Part shown: positions 30,866 through 43,357 of the stretch, one piece after another
Numbering within the stretch: position 1 is the stretch's first letter
How the letters are laid out: each line of letters opens with the position of its first letter
DNA from: Euryodendron excelsum
Taxonomy: Eukaryota > Streptophyta > Magnoliopsida > Ericales > Pentaphylacaceae
Reading direction: 5' to 3'
DNA length: 64,000 bases
Assembly: GCA_033060915.1 (NCBI GenBank)
Contig: CM065396.1
Coordinates: 3,159,501-3,223,500 of the forward strand
Position numbers and translations under genes: made by a program
Notes under the pieces: generated by a model
Database searches by the model: none
The model's input: the letters and a program-made list of their open reading frames with translations, nothing else
What the model was told of the DNA's origin: nothing

Positions 30866-33800
30866 GGTGATGACAATGCCTTATTGCTTTAACTCGGAGG
30901 TTGCCATGTGGTGGACCATCATTGATAGCTGGACATGATTTGTCTTCTGAGAAATAAATCTATTGTTGTGGTGTTTTGCTGTTAGTGGCGTTATGCTGTC
31001 ATGCTGTCACAATTTTGTTTCTCTGCTTATTTTTAGAATATGAATTTGGTTAAGGTTCCAGTTTAGATTTCAATTTCGTGTTTTGTGAAACAAAAAAATT
31101 AAAAATTCATTTTTCATGTTCCTAGAAACCAAAAAAAAAAAAAAAAAATAGAACCATAAAAAACACATTGCTTTTATAACGTTTACATGTTCAAATGAAA
31201 ACCGTTGCAGAAACTCAAAAAATAATTTGTTACTAATTCTTAAAACCAGGGTATTTTTACAAAAATTTCGAAAACAAGTTCCAAAATTGGTGCACCAAAC
31301 GTGGTGTCGACGAAAATAGTTTTCGGAATCAATTTGCTAAATGTAAGAAATTTTAGAAAACGAAAATAAAAAACACAAGTCGAAACCATAACCATAACCA
31401 AATAGAGAGGCATTTTATCCAATCCCATGGGATAGTAGATATGTTATACCATGGCCAAAATTTTCCTTTGCGAATTTTTTATTTTGTTTGGTAAGGATTG
31501 GACAAAAAAATAGAGTAACAGAAGCGCAATTATTTTTTACTATTGAATTACTTATGGAAGATAATTTAAACCATCAGAATAATTATTACTACTTATGGTA
31601 TTAATTGTTCCACACAGTGTGGGATAAGTAGTGTGGAATATTCTGAGCAATTTTTTCACACCAAATGCACAATATGTGGACTACACGAGATGGTGAATAC
31701 AATTCCACCCTCACATTTTGCAAACAAAGACAGCCTATATACATTACTCAAAAGTTATCATTTTTTATTCCACCAATAGAGAAGAAAAATATTGGAGTAG
31801 TAACTGATTTTTTAATTATGTTACATTACTCTCAGTTACATTACTCACATTCTGCAAATAATGACAAACATATATTTAGTTCACGTAAAGTTCCTACATT
31901 TTGTAACTGACTTCATTTTATTGCCATCTTACCTTTTTATTTACTCTGGGTGTAAGAGTTTCGTAACTTTTTAAGTATTTTACTTCTGCAAATCCCATTG
32001 TTTAATTTAATGCTTATCTTATGCCTGTAAAATAGAGGTCAATCGAAGGAGGGAAAGGATTGGCGCCAAATATTAAAAAATTTTGGAAACAACCAAAAGC
32101 TGTCGCAAAATTTCTCTTATTTTTGGCCACTACGTAGTTTAATTACGAAAATTGCTCCTAGAAATAAGAAACCCATTATTTATCGCATTTATCTTCTACC
32201 TGCCTCTCTTTCCCTCTCAATCTTTCTCCGTCTGTGTCTCTCTAGCTGTGTCTCTTCCTCTCAACCTCGATCACAGCCACACAGTATCTAGCACTTTGTT
32301 TTTTTTCGCTATTGTGAGATCTAAAGGGTTTGCCGAATAATGTTCCTCACCCACAATTGGTATTCTTCTCTCTCCACATTCAGGCCCTAACATAATCTTA
32401 CTCTTGCGCAAACTCCAAGTGTGGTTTCCGTAAACCCGGCTGCTCGATATTCTCACATGAAGAAATCAACTATTTTATTCGACATGTTTATTTGTGGAAA
32501 CTGATTGACTTGGGTTGGATTTACTGTCAGCTTGTTGATTGATTTTTCAGGTTCTTCAAACTGCATCTCTGCATAATCGTCATGATCGCTCCAACTTTCT
32601 TCTCCATTTTAAGGTAAAATTTGTATGTATAGAGATTAATCTATAGATACAAATCAAAGTAGATCGTGCTTTTCATAGTTCGAATCAAAACCGAAGCCAC
32701 ATTACATAGACCAATTCTGTTATTTTATAGGTATGTTTGTGTGTCAAACGTGTATGTGTATCTGTGTGTGGTCATGTGTCTACATATGAATGTATATTTT
32801 TGTTTGCATTGTATTGGTGTAAGTTTTAGGCCCTTCAAATTCTTCTCAATTGGTTTTTAAATTGTAGCTTCTTCCACGGTTATGCATTACCCAGTTGGTT
32901 GCATATGAAATGTTTGATAAAATGCTGCAATTAGATGTCCCTCCATTTGGGCACATGTATGTTCATTTATTGAATCAGTATAACCGTTTATCCTTAACAT
33001 TTTTATAATTTATAATCTATCATATGTGGGGAAGTTTATGTGATTATTGGCATGCATTCCTCATTGAGGTCTAAGAAACTGGCTTTTGTAGGACTGTAGG
33101 CTTCACCTTTTTGTCCTAAGCAACTATGAATTCCCTTTTGCACGTCGAGAGAACATGAGACCATTGGAATTATCCTTAGTACAGTAATAGTAATTTTTAA
33201 AAGGCACTGCTTCATATGAAGCCAGTCATCTATTTAATATCAAAATTTTTAGTGGGTTTATTGAGAAAGATGAAATGCAGAGGGACACCACACTGTGAAG
33301 TGGGAGGCAGCAGTACAAGAGTTAGCTGGATTTTTAAAATAAACATGGCAACATATGTTAACTAGCTTTTAGCAACCCTGTAGTCCAATTTAGTGTCTTG
33401 AGTCTTGGACATGAGAGTCCCTCTACAACACTGCCTTGCCCAACCAAGAAATTAGGAAATTCTGGAGGAGCTAATAAATTTCTTAATGACTCTAATGATG
33501 ATAAATAATTGTTGGATTTGTTTTCACTCTTATCCAACAATCACTAGTAGAGTATGGTATTCACCCGAGGCAATATGGAAGCCTGATTCTTGTCATGGCT
33601 GCATTTGGATAACCAACTAATTCTATTATCATATCAAATGCTAGAATGCTGTTAATTAACATGGTTGTTAACTTTTATCTAACTTCCCAGTATGAATTAG
33701 ATACCTTCTAATCTAGCTTGTCATGCTAATTAGAATCACTATACCACTCCATGTTAATGATTAAGTCCAAAAATTTATGATAATGAAACTCCAGCCGAGT

Positions 33801-35639
33801 CTTTATTGAAAAAGTTCTTGAAGAACTCATTTTTATGTGTTTTATATAAGTCGACCCTAGTAGTGCTTACTGGTTAAAATCAACGGTTCATTGACTGAAT
33901 ATGCTATGTTACTAAGAGAGTAATTGCAGAACCTTATCTGGTGCTTGGTGAGCATGCATGCAAATAGTTTATGAAAAATCCTAAGCAGCTACTAGGTTGT
34001 TGGTTGTTGAGATTGGTTTATGCTGGCATGGTGAGCCTTACTAAATAGTTTTAGTAACTTGGTTCCCTAACAATTATGGTCTTGGGCTTTTACCCTGGTT
34101 CTCAGCCAATTTTTAAGCTTTGTTAAGTCTTGGGTAGCTTGGCCACAAACCTATCCCAACCTGGTCATGAAGCTAATGAGAGCAATCAAGTTAAGCACAA
34201 TTTGTTTAGCTGTTAAGTTTGGAACTCAAGATAAGAGCAATGTGCACTTCTATCATTGAAGTAGTTCTTGGTCCTAACTACATACCTCTTACTCTATAAC
34301 TGGCCCTGAAATATTTTGTCTCAGTTACATAATCTTCCTGACCCATTACTTGCTTGTATATCGTTATAATTTTCCGTGTTCAAATTTTGCCTTGGGCTTA
34401 GCACACGTCCTATGGCCCAATGTCTTCTTTTTCTATGCTTGTTCCACCTGCACTAAGGATCAAATATTTCCTAGGGATTTGTTGTGAAGTAATTTAATTC
34501 AAACTAAAATAAAGAAAATAGATATGCCTGCATGTTTTTTCTAAATATGTAAATCTATGGATGTATAGCTTTTTTGGTATTCCGACCATTTCGTTGCATT
34601 TATTCTCTTTAACCAAGGACTTGGCATCTTCCACTAGAGTGTTGGCAATATTTTCACCTTCTGGACACTTGAAGTCACCTGCTACTCTCAGCTAAACTGA
34701 GGCTCTGTCCTCGATATTGGAAATTTTTGTCAAATCCACATCATGTACAGGAACAATAGAATTTCTCAACTTCAACAGATTCATTTGCAGGATATCTGCA
34801 ATCAATTTGACTTTTTAGCCGTGTCTTTTTAGCCATGCCTTCAAAGACACTCATCTGAAACTGCCATTCAGAAATTGTAGCCACGCCTTAATTGTATATA
34901 ACTGCCACGAGTGTTCTTTTGTTAACCAGGCTAGTGGTATCTTTTGATGTCCATATTGAACTTTAGTAGTCTGAAAATTTCTCCATGCCAGGGGTAGTGA
35001 ATTTGGGGAAAATTACACCTCATTTGCTTGTTCAATTGAGTTTCATTTATGAAGAATTAACATTGTGTATTTTGCACAATGACAATTGGGGAACAATCAA
35101 GTCGCACTTGTGATGAACATGGTAGATTGTTTTTCCTAATTTTCTTATCTATAAGTGACCTTTAAGTGTTTAATTTGAGGGAGCATTTTGTCCTTTACTT
35201 TGAGATGGATGTATAGTATCTTTTTTTGTTTATCACGTGATTCATGTCTCTAGTCCTATGTTGTATGACGTGGGCTAAAACTTTTTTTTTTTTTTTTTTG
35301 TATAGATAGGCCACGGGCTCATGCATGCGGAGAGATTTGGACATCAATGAAGATTTTTTTGTTTTTTTGTATTCAGACATTACATTTTGTTTAAAGATTT
35401 TGTATTTTTTAAAAAAATTTCAATATATTTATACCTTTGTAAATGTTACATTTTTAATATTTACTATTGATTTTTTATCTTGATTTAAGATATTTGATTT
35501 ATAAATTATTAGTTGAATAGATTGTGGTTGAATTTATAGATATATATATCTGCAAGGAAAAACGTAATGTCCAATGTATTGTTTTGGCACAAAAGCACTT
35601 TAAGTGACAATCTAATAACTGGTCGTTGTAGAAGGATCT
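30864..35639. other. Non-coding DNA, one leader-like patch
   Basis: No conserved protein was recognised. A CTCTTTCCCTCTC-type pyrimidine-rich patch at 32,195-32,270 resembles a plant 5' leader, and short open stretches follow near 32,550-32,615 and 32,870-32,965, but they match nothing I know and a gene cannot be supported. A/T runs lie at 31,131-31,149 and 35,282-35,299. Confidence 0.35.
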
Positions 35640-36003
35640 TTGGCAACCATTTTTATTTGTTGCCGAATGTGTAGTTTTCAAACATACACCTCGCTACTTC
35701 TAGGCTTTTGGCGACGCATTCAATTGTCGCAAAAAAGGGTTTTGGCAAACTTTTCAGACAGTCGCGAAAAGTTTTGTTTTGGGCGATGAAAACTTTCAAA
35801 CGGTTGCATAAAGAATCTTTTTGGCAACAATTAATTTCGTTGCAGAAGGCTTGCATTTGGCAACGACATCGTAATTGCCGCGAAAGATTTTGTTCAAGGG
35901 TTCAGTGATGAAATAAAATTTGTCGCTGATAACTTTTAGCGACGAAAATGTTAATTTTAGTGACTTATTTTTTTGTTGTCAAATATGACTTTTTCTTGTA
36001 GTG
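35640..36003 (+). mobile_element. CACTA-type transposon 3' end
   Basis: Dense subterminal repeats (TTTGGCAAC, TTTTGGCGACG, GTCGCAAAA, GTCGCGAAAAG, TAGCGACGAAAA) run into the terminus CTTTTTCTTGTAGTG at 36,003. The reverse is CACTACAAGAAAAAG, the diagnostic end of plant CACTA elements. The next bases, ACT, would be the 3 bp TSD. The left end was not located; no CACTACAAG occurs in the preceding few kilobases. It abuts the U-box/ARM pseudogene, so it probably inserted into it. Confidence 0.75.
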
Positions 36004-36006
36004 ACT

Positions 36007-36376
36007 GCACTGGCAGAGTGGCTGAAAGAGAGTACTCCAAAGGGAAAGGACGCTACAACAGCTCTTAATGACATTGGATACCTGAAGCAGAATGATAGAT
36101 GCGGTAGCTATCACAACAAGTGCATTGGGTTCTCCAGTTAGACAACCATTGGGAGCTGAAGCGGTTAGGACAAAGGAGATAGCAATTCCAAGGTTGGTTG
36201 AAATTATGTGGAGTGATAAGAGTCCTGTTGTAACATTGCTAGAGTTTTGCTAGGTTAGTGGATCAGCTGCCACGGAGAGAGTTGTTAGTGCATTTGCAAG
36301 CTTGCTTCAAATTCTTTTGTATACAGGAACGAGTAGGAAAATGTGGAAGCAGCATCACTTGCTAGAGTTTTCTTGA
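36007..36376 (+). pseudogene. U-box/ARM repeat E3 ligase (PUB17-like), C-terminal pseudogene
   Basis: The first part reads ALAEWLKESTPKGKDATTAL, matching an ARM repeat of plant U-box proteins. After a decayed stretch it resumes at VRQPLGAEAVRTKE, then AIPRLVEIMWS, LLEFC, a TAG stop at 36,251-36,253, GSAATERVVSAFASLLQIL and LYTGTSRK. This fits the C-terminal ARM region of PUB16/PUB17-type E3 ligases (LLELCRSGGxAATERV, LLQTLLFTGTKRARRKAA), which attach ubiquitin to defence and signalling proteins. The U-box and N-terminal part are absent. A deletion in the middle, the internal stop and loss of the basic RARRKA motif make it a pseudogene. The PUB16/17 subgroup is an inference. Confidence 0.85.
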
Positions 36377-39300
36377 GGTGCTAGGCTAGCCTTGCCTCAT
36401 TAATTGTAGCCAGTGGGATGTGCATTTACAGGTAACTTTGCTGCAAGTTTGGGATCATGCTTTCTTAATTATGTTTTGGTGTCAATTTCCATATCAAGGT
36501 TGTTTTATTATTGTAAGCCCCTTCCCTTAACATCCTCTTTAGTTAATTTTCTCTTAGTCCTTTCTTCCGTTCTTTCTTCTTCTTTTGCATATTTGGTGAA
36601 ATTGGAATATCTATCTTGTTATCATGAGATGGGTGGAATTTTTTTTTTAATTAAGTTATAGAAACATCCCCATCTGTTTTGGAAAAATGTTGTATCTCTG
36701 ATTCTCAGCTATTAGTTTTTCTTTCCCTATTTTCCTACTCTCTTACTTGGCCGTTTTGCACTTACAAAATATGTGTGTGCTTTAAGGAATTCCCCACCCC
36801 CCCAAAAAAAAAAACCACTTTTGTAAGCTTTTTATAATGATTGGAGGGAGTTGATAAAAGAACCGAGTCAAATAGATCTAGTTGCATTTGGAAAATGAAT
36901 CAGGGGACTCTTTCCCCTATTTTCATGCACTAATTTTTTGGAGTCTACTGAAGAATTTTGCGAGTGGTACAATAAATTAATACCACCTCAAAATAGCTTG
37001 AACTCGTAGAAACAGGAGCGTATAACATGTTAGGTAGTTAGGAAAGAGGTAGGCTGTTATTGTTTAATTCTGCAGATTGCAAGAGACAAGTAGTTAAAAT
37101 AGCACAATCATTGGACGACATTCAATTCCTTGCTAAATTTCTTAATCATACCTTGGTGCTTATGCTGACAGTATGTATTTCACTACTTGTGAGTCCCGAA
37201 AGTATGCTATGACTCTATGTGCCGTGTCTCTCGCTTTGTGTTGTTAGATTATGCTGAACGCATGGAAATACCTGTTATAATGTTGTAAATCCGACCAAGT
37301 TGTTAAGAGGCTAGTCAAGTTGTTCATGCTTGCTTACTGATATGTGTTTCTCATCCTCATTTAAGTCTTACTCTGCAAGTATGGCCTTGGCCACTTTAAT
37401 TGGTTTTAGTGTACATAAAAAGCCTGTTAAATTCCATGGAATCCATAAACTTTACTTATCAAAAGAGATAAAAGAGTGGAAATGTTTCTTTCCAACTTTG
37501 TAGTGGAGAGGTCCAAACTTTTCAGGGTTGCAGCGTAGTTATCAACAACTTGAACCACTTTAGAAGGCTGCAATACATGTTACTGAGGTCGGGATATGTA
37601 TGGGACTTATGAGTGCGACCGATTTAGACACCCCTAGTGGGCCAGGTGAGTTTATCATCCCCCATTGCCTACATATGGTTACAGTGAGGCTTTATTTATC
37701 TTATTTAGAATGCTGCAATATTAATATCTGTTGAGGCATTTGTTTTTTAATCAAAATTAGTTCACATCAGAAGGAGCTCATATCCACTTCTAATTGCTCT
37801 TTAGGAGGCAGTAAAATGGAGATTTGAGGCCTTTTGGCAAGATGCTAGAAGAACAGCCAATGTGAGGAGTTTCAGAACCTCTCCAATTTCTATGTCGGTA
37901 GCCTATCTCCATCAGTAGCTTTGGATGGGCAGATTCCGTGGCATAACAAAGACTCTAGTATTCATGCAGATCCAAGCACTACGAGGTGGTAGTAGGCATC
38001 AATCTATATAACAAATAATTTGCACTACACATGTAAGATCAGCTGTATCAAGTGCTGGTATTTTTTCAGATTGTAGTGATTTGAAGCATTCAAATTGGTA
38101 TATATTTCATGTGGTGATAGTTTGTCAGTGGGTGGGAAATTCACATTAGAATTCAAACCCCCCTGAAAACAGAGTTGGCAATAATCAGCAATTACCTGGC
38201 TATGCTCCAAAGCCCTGTCATCATTCGCTCCTCTACAGACAGCCATGGATCTACTAGAACTTTGCTGGCATTCTGCAGAACACCCCCCCAATAATTGATA
38301 TTGATTATCTTGTTTAGATTAATAGGTAGCTTGGATATGCAAAAGGATACTTACCTGAGTCACCCAAAAAGGTAGCTGGGGAAGAGGGTGCACCATTTTC
38401 TTATAATTACCACTAGGACCATAGTCTCCGTGTCCCTATCCCGGCAGCCAACTCCCTCTTGTCGGCATAGTCTATCTACTCTATTGGATGCCGAAATTTT
38501 GGTTCTTCACTAAGAAGAAATAATGGTGGCTTGAGGCTTCGGTTTATAGATTTTATTCCTGTGTTTGAAAGTGACTCACCCAGAGAATAGCATTTTTTAT
38601 GTTGTTTGTTTGTGTCTATGTTCTTTTTATGTTGTTTCTTTGTCTCTATGTTCTCTTCATATTTATATGCTGACATGAAGTAGTGTTATTCTTAACCCAC
38701 CAAAGAGGTGCTCTTTCATGGTTGGTGGTGCTCAAAAAGAAAAGATTTAGTGGTTTTGAAGAAAAGAATCCAATTCTTTCAGACTAGTGGTATCTGTGGT
38801 AAGAACTTTCCCAATAGAGTTTGTGCCACTCAAGAGAAAGATCTACACAGAATAACATAACTGGTGTGTTAATGTATCCTTCTGATATTGGAGAATTCAG
38901 ATTCTCATGTTTGGAAAAAAACTTGGCATTTTTAATTCCTCAACATGGTTCTTATTACTTAGGTTCTTAGGACAGTATTTAGACAAGTGGCATCTGGTAA
39001 GGGGATGTATCGAATTTTATGAATCATGATCAAATCAATTGCGAAATGTCAAATTTTAAAATTTTCATAACTTTCATTTTAGAAAAGAAATGAAGCATAT
39101 TATTCTAGGATGCTATAATGATTTATATGGTCTGCTTCTGCTACATAGAAGAACATCATATATAGGTTGCAAACTTGAGACTTATTGATTGCCCTCACAC
39201 AAGGCTCAAGAAGTTAGAATTTAGCAACTTTACATCTAAAAATGACACTTGCGTTGGACAACAAGAGAGAGAGAGAGAGTTATGTGCACTTGTGAGGCTT

Positions 39301-40452
39301 TTTGTCCTAAGTTGTCATGTTGTCTGGTCTGGTGGCAAGTTGTGATCACGATGGAGCAATGGTGGGTTCAAACTCCAAAATCCTCCATTCTGATAGAAAA
39401 AAATATACCTCCTAACTTTGTTGATCCAAAAGGATTTTGAAACAACTTCTTTGGAAGGAGTTAGAAGTAGTAGTAACTAAGTGTGAGATTTTATCTTTGC
39501 TTACCCCATAATGAAGTGTACAAAGTAGTAATCAATTCATTTAAAAAAAAATAAGGCAAAAAAGAAAAAGGGCTTGTAAGTGGATCATGTCATGAAGTGC
39601 ACAAACTGTAATGCGATGTTTAGATCTTAGATTTTTTCAAGAGAAAATAAAATGAAAGGGAAATAAAATTACTTTTACATATTTATTTTTATAGGTAATT
39701 AAACAAAACAAAAAGTACCTGTTCATTGTCTTCTCATTAACTTTTTTTGCTTTATTTTCTTTTCTTATCTTTTTTGTTTCCTTTTCCTTTTACTCTACAA
39801 GTCTAAGATTCAAACATAACACTATAGAGAATAAAGAAAAATGAAAAAAAGAATCCATAGTCAGAAGCAAAATCCTCCAACATGGAGGCAAATAATTTGA
39901 TTTCCGGGCCAGTATTGTCAAACAAAGGATTGCAAGTTGGGGACAAATTTTCATTGGTAAGGCAGTACCACCTACTATTACTTTGGTTTAAGCTTTACCA
40001 CATGAGATTGACCAAACAAACGGAGGATAATTTTAAAAACATGGGTGCTACCTACTTACTGAAATTTTTTTCCTAAGTTTGGGAGAATGCCAGGCATGAA
40101 CTTAAAAAGAGAATTGAACAATTGCTTCCACACCTCACACTTCCCTTTAACCAATGGCTACCTACTTTTAGGCCCAAAAATTAATGAAGTGTAAACCAAC
40201 CCAAAAAGTTCAAATACTAATGAAGCTCAAAGCAAGATATTGGACTTGAGAATGATACTTGATGCTCAAATTTTGAAACATTGACATCAAGTCTTATCGA
40301 TAATGTGGCAAAGGAAGTTACTTGTTCATAATGAAGACTTAAAGAAAATATAAAGCATGTCGACATGAAAGCAATGCAAGGGATGAGCTTAGAATAAGAG
40401 CTACAGCTCAGCAGTTTGGACTTCTCAAGCCAAAATGGGACTTCAACTAGAT
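36377..40452. other. Non-coding DNA
   Basis: Short ORFs only, including 88 codons on the minus strand at 38,025-38,291 that I do not recognise. The C-run/A-run at 36,796-36,813 and a (GA)n near 39,263-39,279 are simple repeats. No TE protein or host gene was identified. Confidence 0.4.
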
Positions 40453-40875
40453 CAGATAAGCAAGACCACCCCAGGGTAGTGACGCCCCTTGAGTCACACC
40501 CCTATTTACACTAGAAGTCAAGCCTAAGGAATGGACTCATGAGCAACAATCGAGGCAGTCTAATTGCATGATTAGCTCTAGAAAAGCTTAATTAAGGATA
40601 AACTAAAACACTAGGTATGACATTTAAGCTCTAAGAATTTTAGCTTACTTTATATTGAATCAGATAAGCAAGACCACCCCAAGGGTGGTGACACCCCTTC
40701 AATCATGCCCTTATCTACTTTAGAAGTCAAGCCTAGGGAATGGACTCGTGAGCAACAATCGAGTGAGTCTAATTACATGATTAGCTTTAGAAAAGCTTAA
40801 TTAAGGGTAAACCAAAACACCAGGTACAACATTCGAGCTCTAAGAATTATTAACATAATTACTTTATATTGAAGA
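40453..40875. repeat. Tandem repeat, 208 bp x 2
   Basis: CAGATAAGCAAGACCACCCC begins both copies, at 40,453 and 40,661. Both contain GAAGTCAAGCCTA, GAGCAACAATCGAG, GATTAGCTYTAGAAAAGCTT and end ACTTTATATTGAA. The copies differ at about one position in ten by eye. They lie in what is probably the U3/R part of the Tat-type 5' LTR. Confidence 0.9.
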
Positions 40876-41059
40876 GATTGTGCTAACTTAAGCATCAGAG
40901 CTCTTTAGGCTGGCACCAGGCCAGTGTGGGGAGTCCTCTATACTCCATTTCAGGTATCTATCACTTGTTGGGGTCATAACTAGTTTATTGTCTCATCAGT
41001 TGGCCTCGGTAACATTTTAAATTCTGTTTTCATTCAAAAGCTTATATGGTATGGATGAG

Positions 41060-41841
41060 GTCAACATATCCAACCAAAAGCCAACCCCAACAAGCAACCG
41101 GGCAAGATGAGCCTCCCCTTGCTGACCAAACGAAGATCACAACCTTAGAACAATAGACGAATCTAGCAATTAGCATACTGCCACGATTTCTTCTCCATGG
41201 TGCTTGTCCGTGTCAACCTGAGGTAAGAAGCAAAATGGCGAGAAGAGGTTAATAATCTAGAGAATGACAATAATGGAGATGGGAGTCAAACTACGGAACG
41301 ACTAGAGGGAAACCAGCAGGTCCTCTGTCGTTGAATTCTAAATCTTGGTCAGAGAAGAATTTGTGGAAAAGACAGAAGCGCCCATGCTATGGGATGAGCA
41401 GCTCAAATAGATGAAGGCCAAAGGTAATGATATCATGGCCGTTATAAAAGGAAAAACTTTAGCGACTGTGGAAGACCTAGTGCAAAGGACAGATCTTCCA
41501 TTCACCCTTCATATCATGAGCAAGCTGTTGCTACCAAAGTTCAAAATGCTACAACTGGAGACTTTCAATGGGACAAAAGGCCCATTAGGTCACATAGATA
41601 CATACAAAACTTTGATGCACCTGCAGGAAGTAACAAAAGAGATCATGTGCAGAACATTTTCAACCATGCTCAAAAGATCTATAAATGTCTAGTTCAAGAA
41701 GCTCAACCGAGCTCTATGAATTTTTTCTTGCAACTGAGCAAGCTGTTCGTTGGGCATTTCATTGGAGGACATCAGTAGAGAAGACCAGCCACATATCACT
41801 TAAACATCAAGCAAGAGAAGGGGGAATCTTTATGTGAAATT
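41060..41841 (+). pseudogene. Tat-type gag, piece 1
   Basis: The best part is 41,411-41,692, which contains KFKMLQLETFNGTKGPLGHI, DTYKTLMHL and EIMCRTFSTMLK. This matches the gag core of Tat/Ogre elements (FKxPxLExYDGTKDPxDHLxxYKTxMxLxGxxDEIMCRAFPTTLKG). A frame change then leads to FVGHFIGG and NIKQEKGESLCEI at the break. Stops upstream of 41,411 and at 41,690 show decay. The next residues lie at 43,167 after the solo LTR. Confidence 0.85.
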
Positions 41842-43166
41842 TGTTGGAAAAATATACTGTATAATGTCTCCAATATAATAAAATGAAATTAGCAATATTA
41901 AATAAAGTACGTGAAATAATGTGACATGACATACTCATAATTCATATGTGATAATACAATAAATATGTAAAGAAAGGCTTATCAAGTCAAGTGTTTCACA
42001 CTCTTTCTATAAGACAGATTCACTCCCTACACAGGTGCTTATGGGATTAACGAATGTCCATCTCCAGGATAAAATGATCACGTCACTGACTAAGTAGCAC
42101 TACAATATTCAGGTTCAGGCAAATCAAACGTTAGATTCTACTCTCTCAATGTACAATATGGGGAGAAAATTTTTATCTAATTTAACACAGAATTATGATA
42201 GTAAATTTCATACAAAAACCTACACCGTCTATAGCAAAAGACAATATTTTCTACACTAGAAAAATACTGCAATTCTGTAGAATTTTAATGCTGAAATTCA
42301 ATACAGAAACACAAAACAAAATGGTTGAATTTCCACACAAATTCACCACACATTATGTATTGAAATTAATCTAAAAACACGAACCTAGATAGAAATTTGT
42401 ACAGAATTTGTAAGTCTGAAAGTGAAGCTGGAATCGATCAGAAAAGACTGACTAAATAATTAGGAGTCGCCTGGAACAGTCGTAGGAATCTGAGTAGTAT
42501 TTCGTCAGAGAGAGAGACAGAACAGAATATATATATGTATATATAACCGTTATTAAATTCGGAGGGGGATCTTTCTATATATAGAAAGATCTGCACCCCT
42601 TTAAAAACGGTGCCAGCCAAACTCGTCCTTAGGAAGGGTTACGACTATTGGAATCTAAATTTAAACTTAAACCTGAACTTCCCACCCAGTTTAGACACTT
42701 CTGGTTCAAATCACTGGGTCAAACCGCGCCCAAAAATTAAATACTAAATTGACTTAAGCTTATTTAATATTATTAAATTGCCCATGCACCTGACCCGACC
42801 GGACTTGAGCCGCGGTGCATGGAGTATTGGGTCAACCCATGGGTTTCATAAGTCCTCCCTTTTTCACAAAAGTGGATTGCCCCTTAAGACCCAAACCCTT
42901 CTCCAAACCTAGGCTTTATATACCCATAAATTTTTCCATAGACAATCAATGTGGGATAAGCCTTTAGTTCTACCCAATAACCATACTCATGGTATCTATT
43001 TTGGGGGTCATTATCTCATTCAAATCTTTATGAATTTAAGTAAGTAGATACTTGTTCTTCATCTCTTCATGGAGAAGAACACAAAACACATTAGACCCAC
43101 TAACAATGACATGTGAGTCCCACCTTAACAATGCAACGTTGGTGTATCACACCAAATATTTCAACA
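41842..43166 (-). mobile_element. Solo LTR inserted in Tat gag (1,325 bp)
   Basis: Bounded by TGTTGGAAAA and TTTCAACA with a perfect TSD AAATT at 41,837-41,841 and 43,167-43,171. Removing the unit plus one TSD brings the gag pieces together in frame. A TATA box on the minus strand (GGGTATATAAAG, plus positions 42,914-42,924) suggests minus orientation. TGTTG...CAACA ends and the size fit Ty1/copia LTRs, but the lineage is not determined. No internal genes remain. Confidence 0.92.
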
Positions 43167-43357
43167 AAATTTTCATAAGATTCAACCTTGAAACACCGCA
43201 TGTGGATGACGTCGATAATAAAGTAGTCCTGACCACTTTCATAAGTGGTCTCAGCTCCCACAAGTTCCTGTTTTCCCTTTCAAAGAAGCACCAACAAGCA
43301 TGGCAAACTAATGTTCTGGGCACAGAAGGAATGAACGTTGAAGATGCTTTGACTGCC
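43167..43357 (+). pseudogene. Tat-type gag, piece 2
   Basis: Reads FIRFNLETPHVDDVDNKVVL, TTFISGLSSHKFLFSLSKK and NVEDALTA, the capsid C-terminal block of Tat gags (RFNxExLxVDExDDKVxLTAFxxGLxSxKFLFSLxKxPP...NAEDAL). It runs open for 60 residues. The chromovirus insertion follows directly after ALTA, and the reading continues at 52,945. Confidence 0.9.

Noticed and set aside
32150..32965. A host gene with CT-rich leader and short exons
   Set aside because: Short open stretches with plausible splice borders exist, but no family resemblance or codon signal supports any of them.
37790..38300. 88-codon minus-strand ORF and adjoining open DNA as a gene
   Set aside because: No recognised domain, no supported exon borders and no repeated family in the window.
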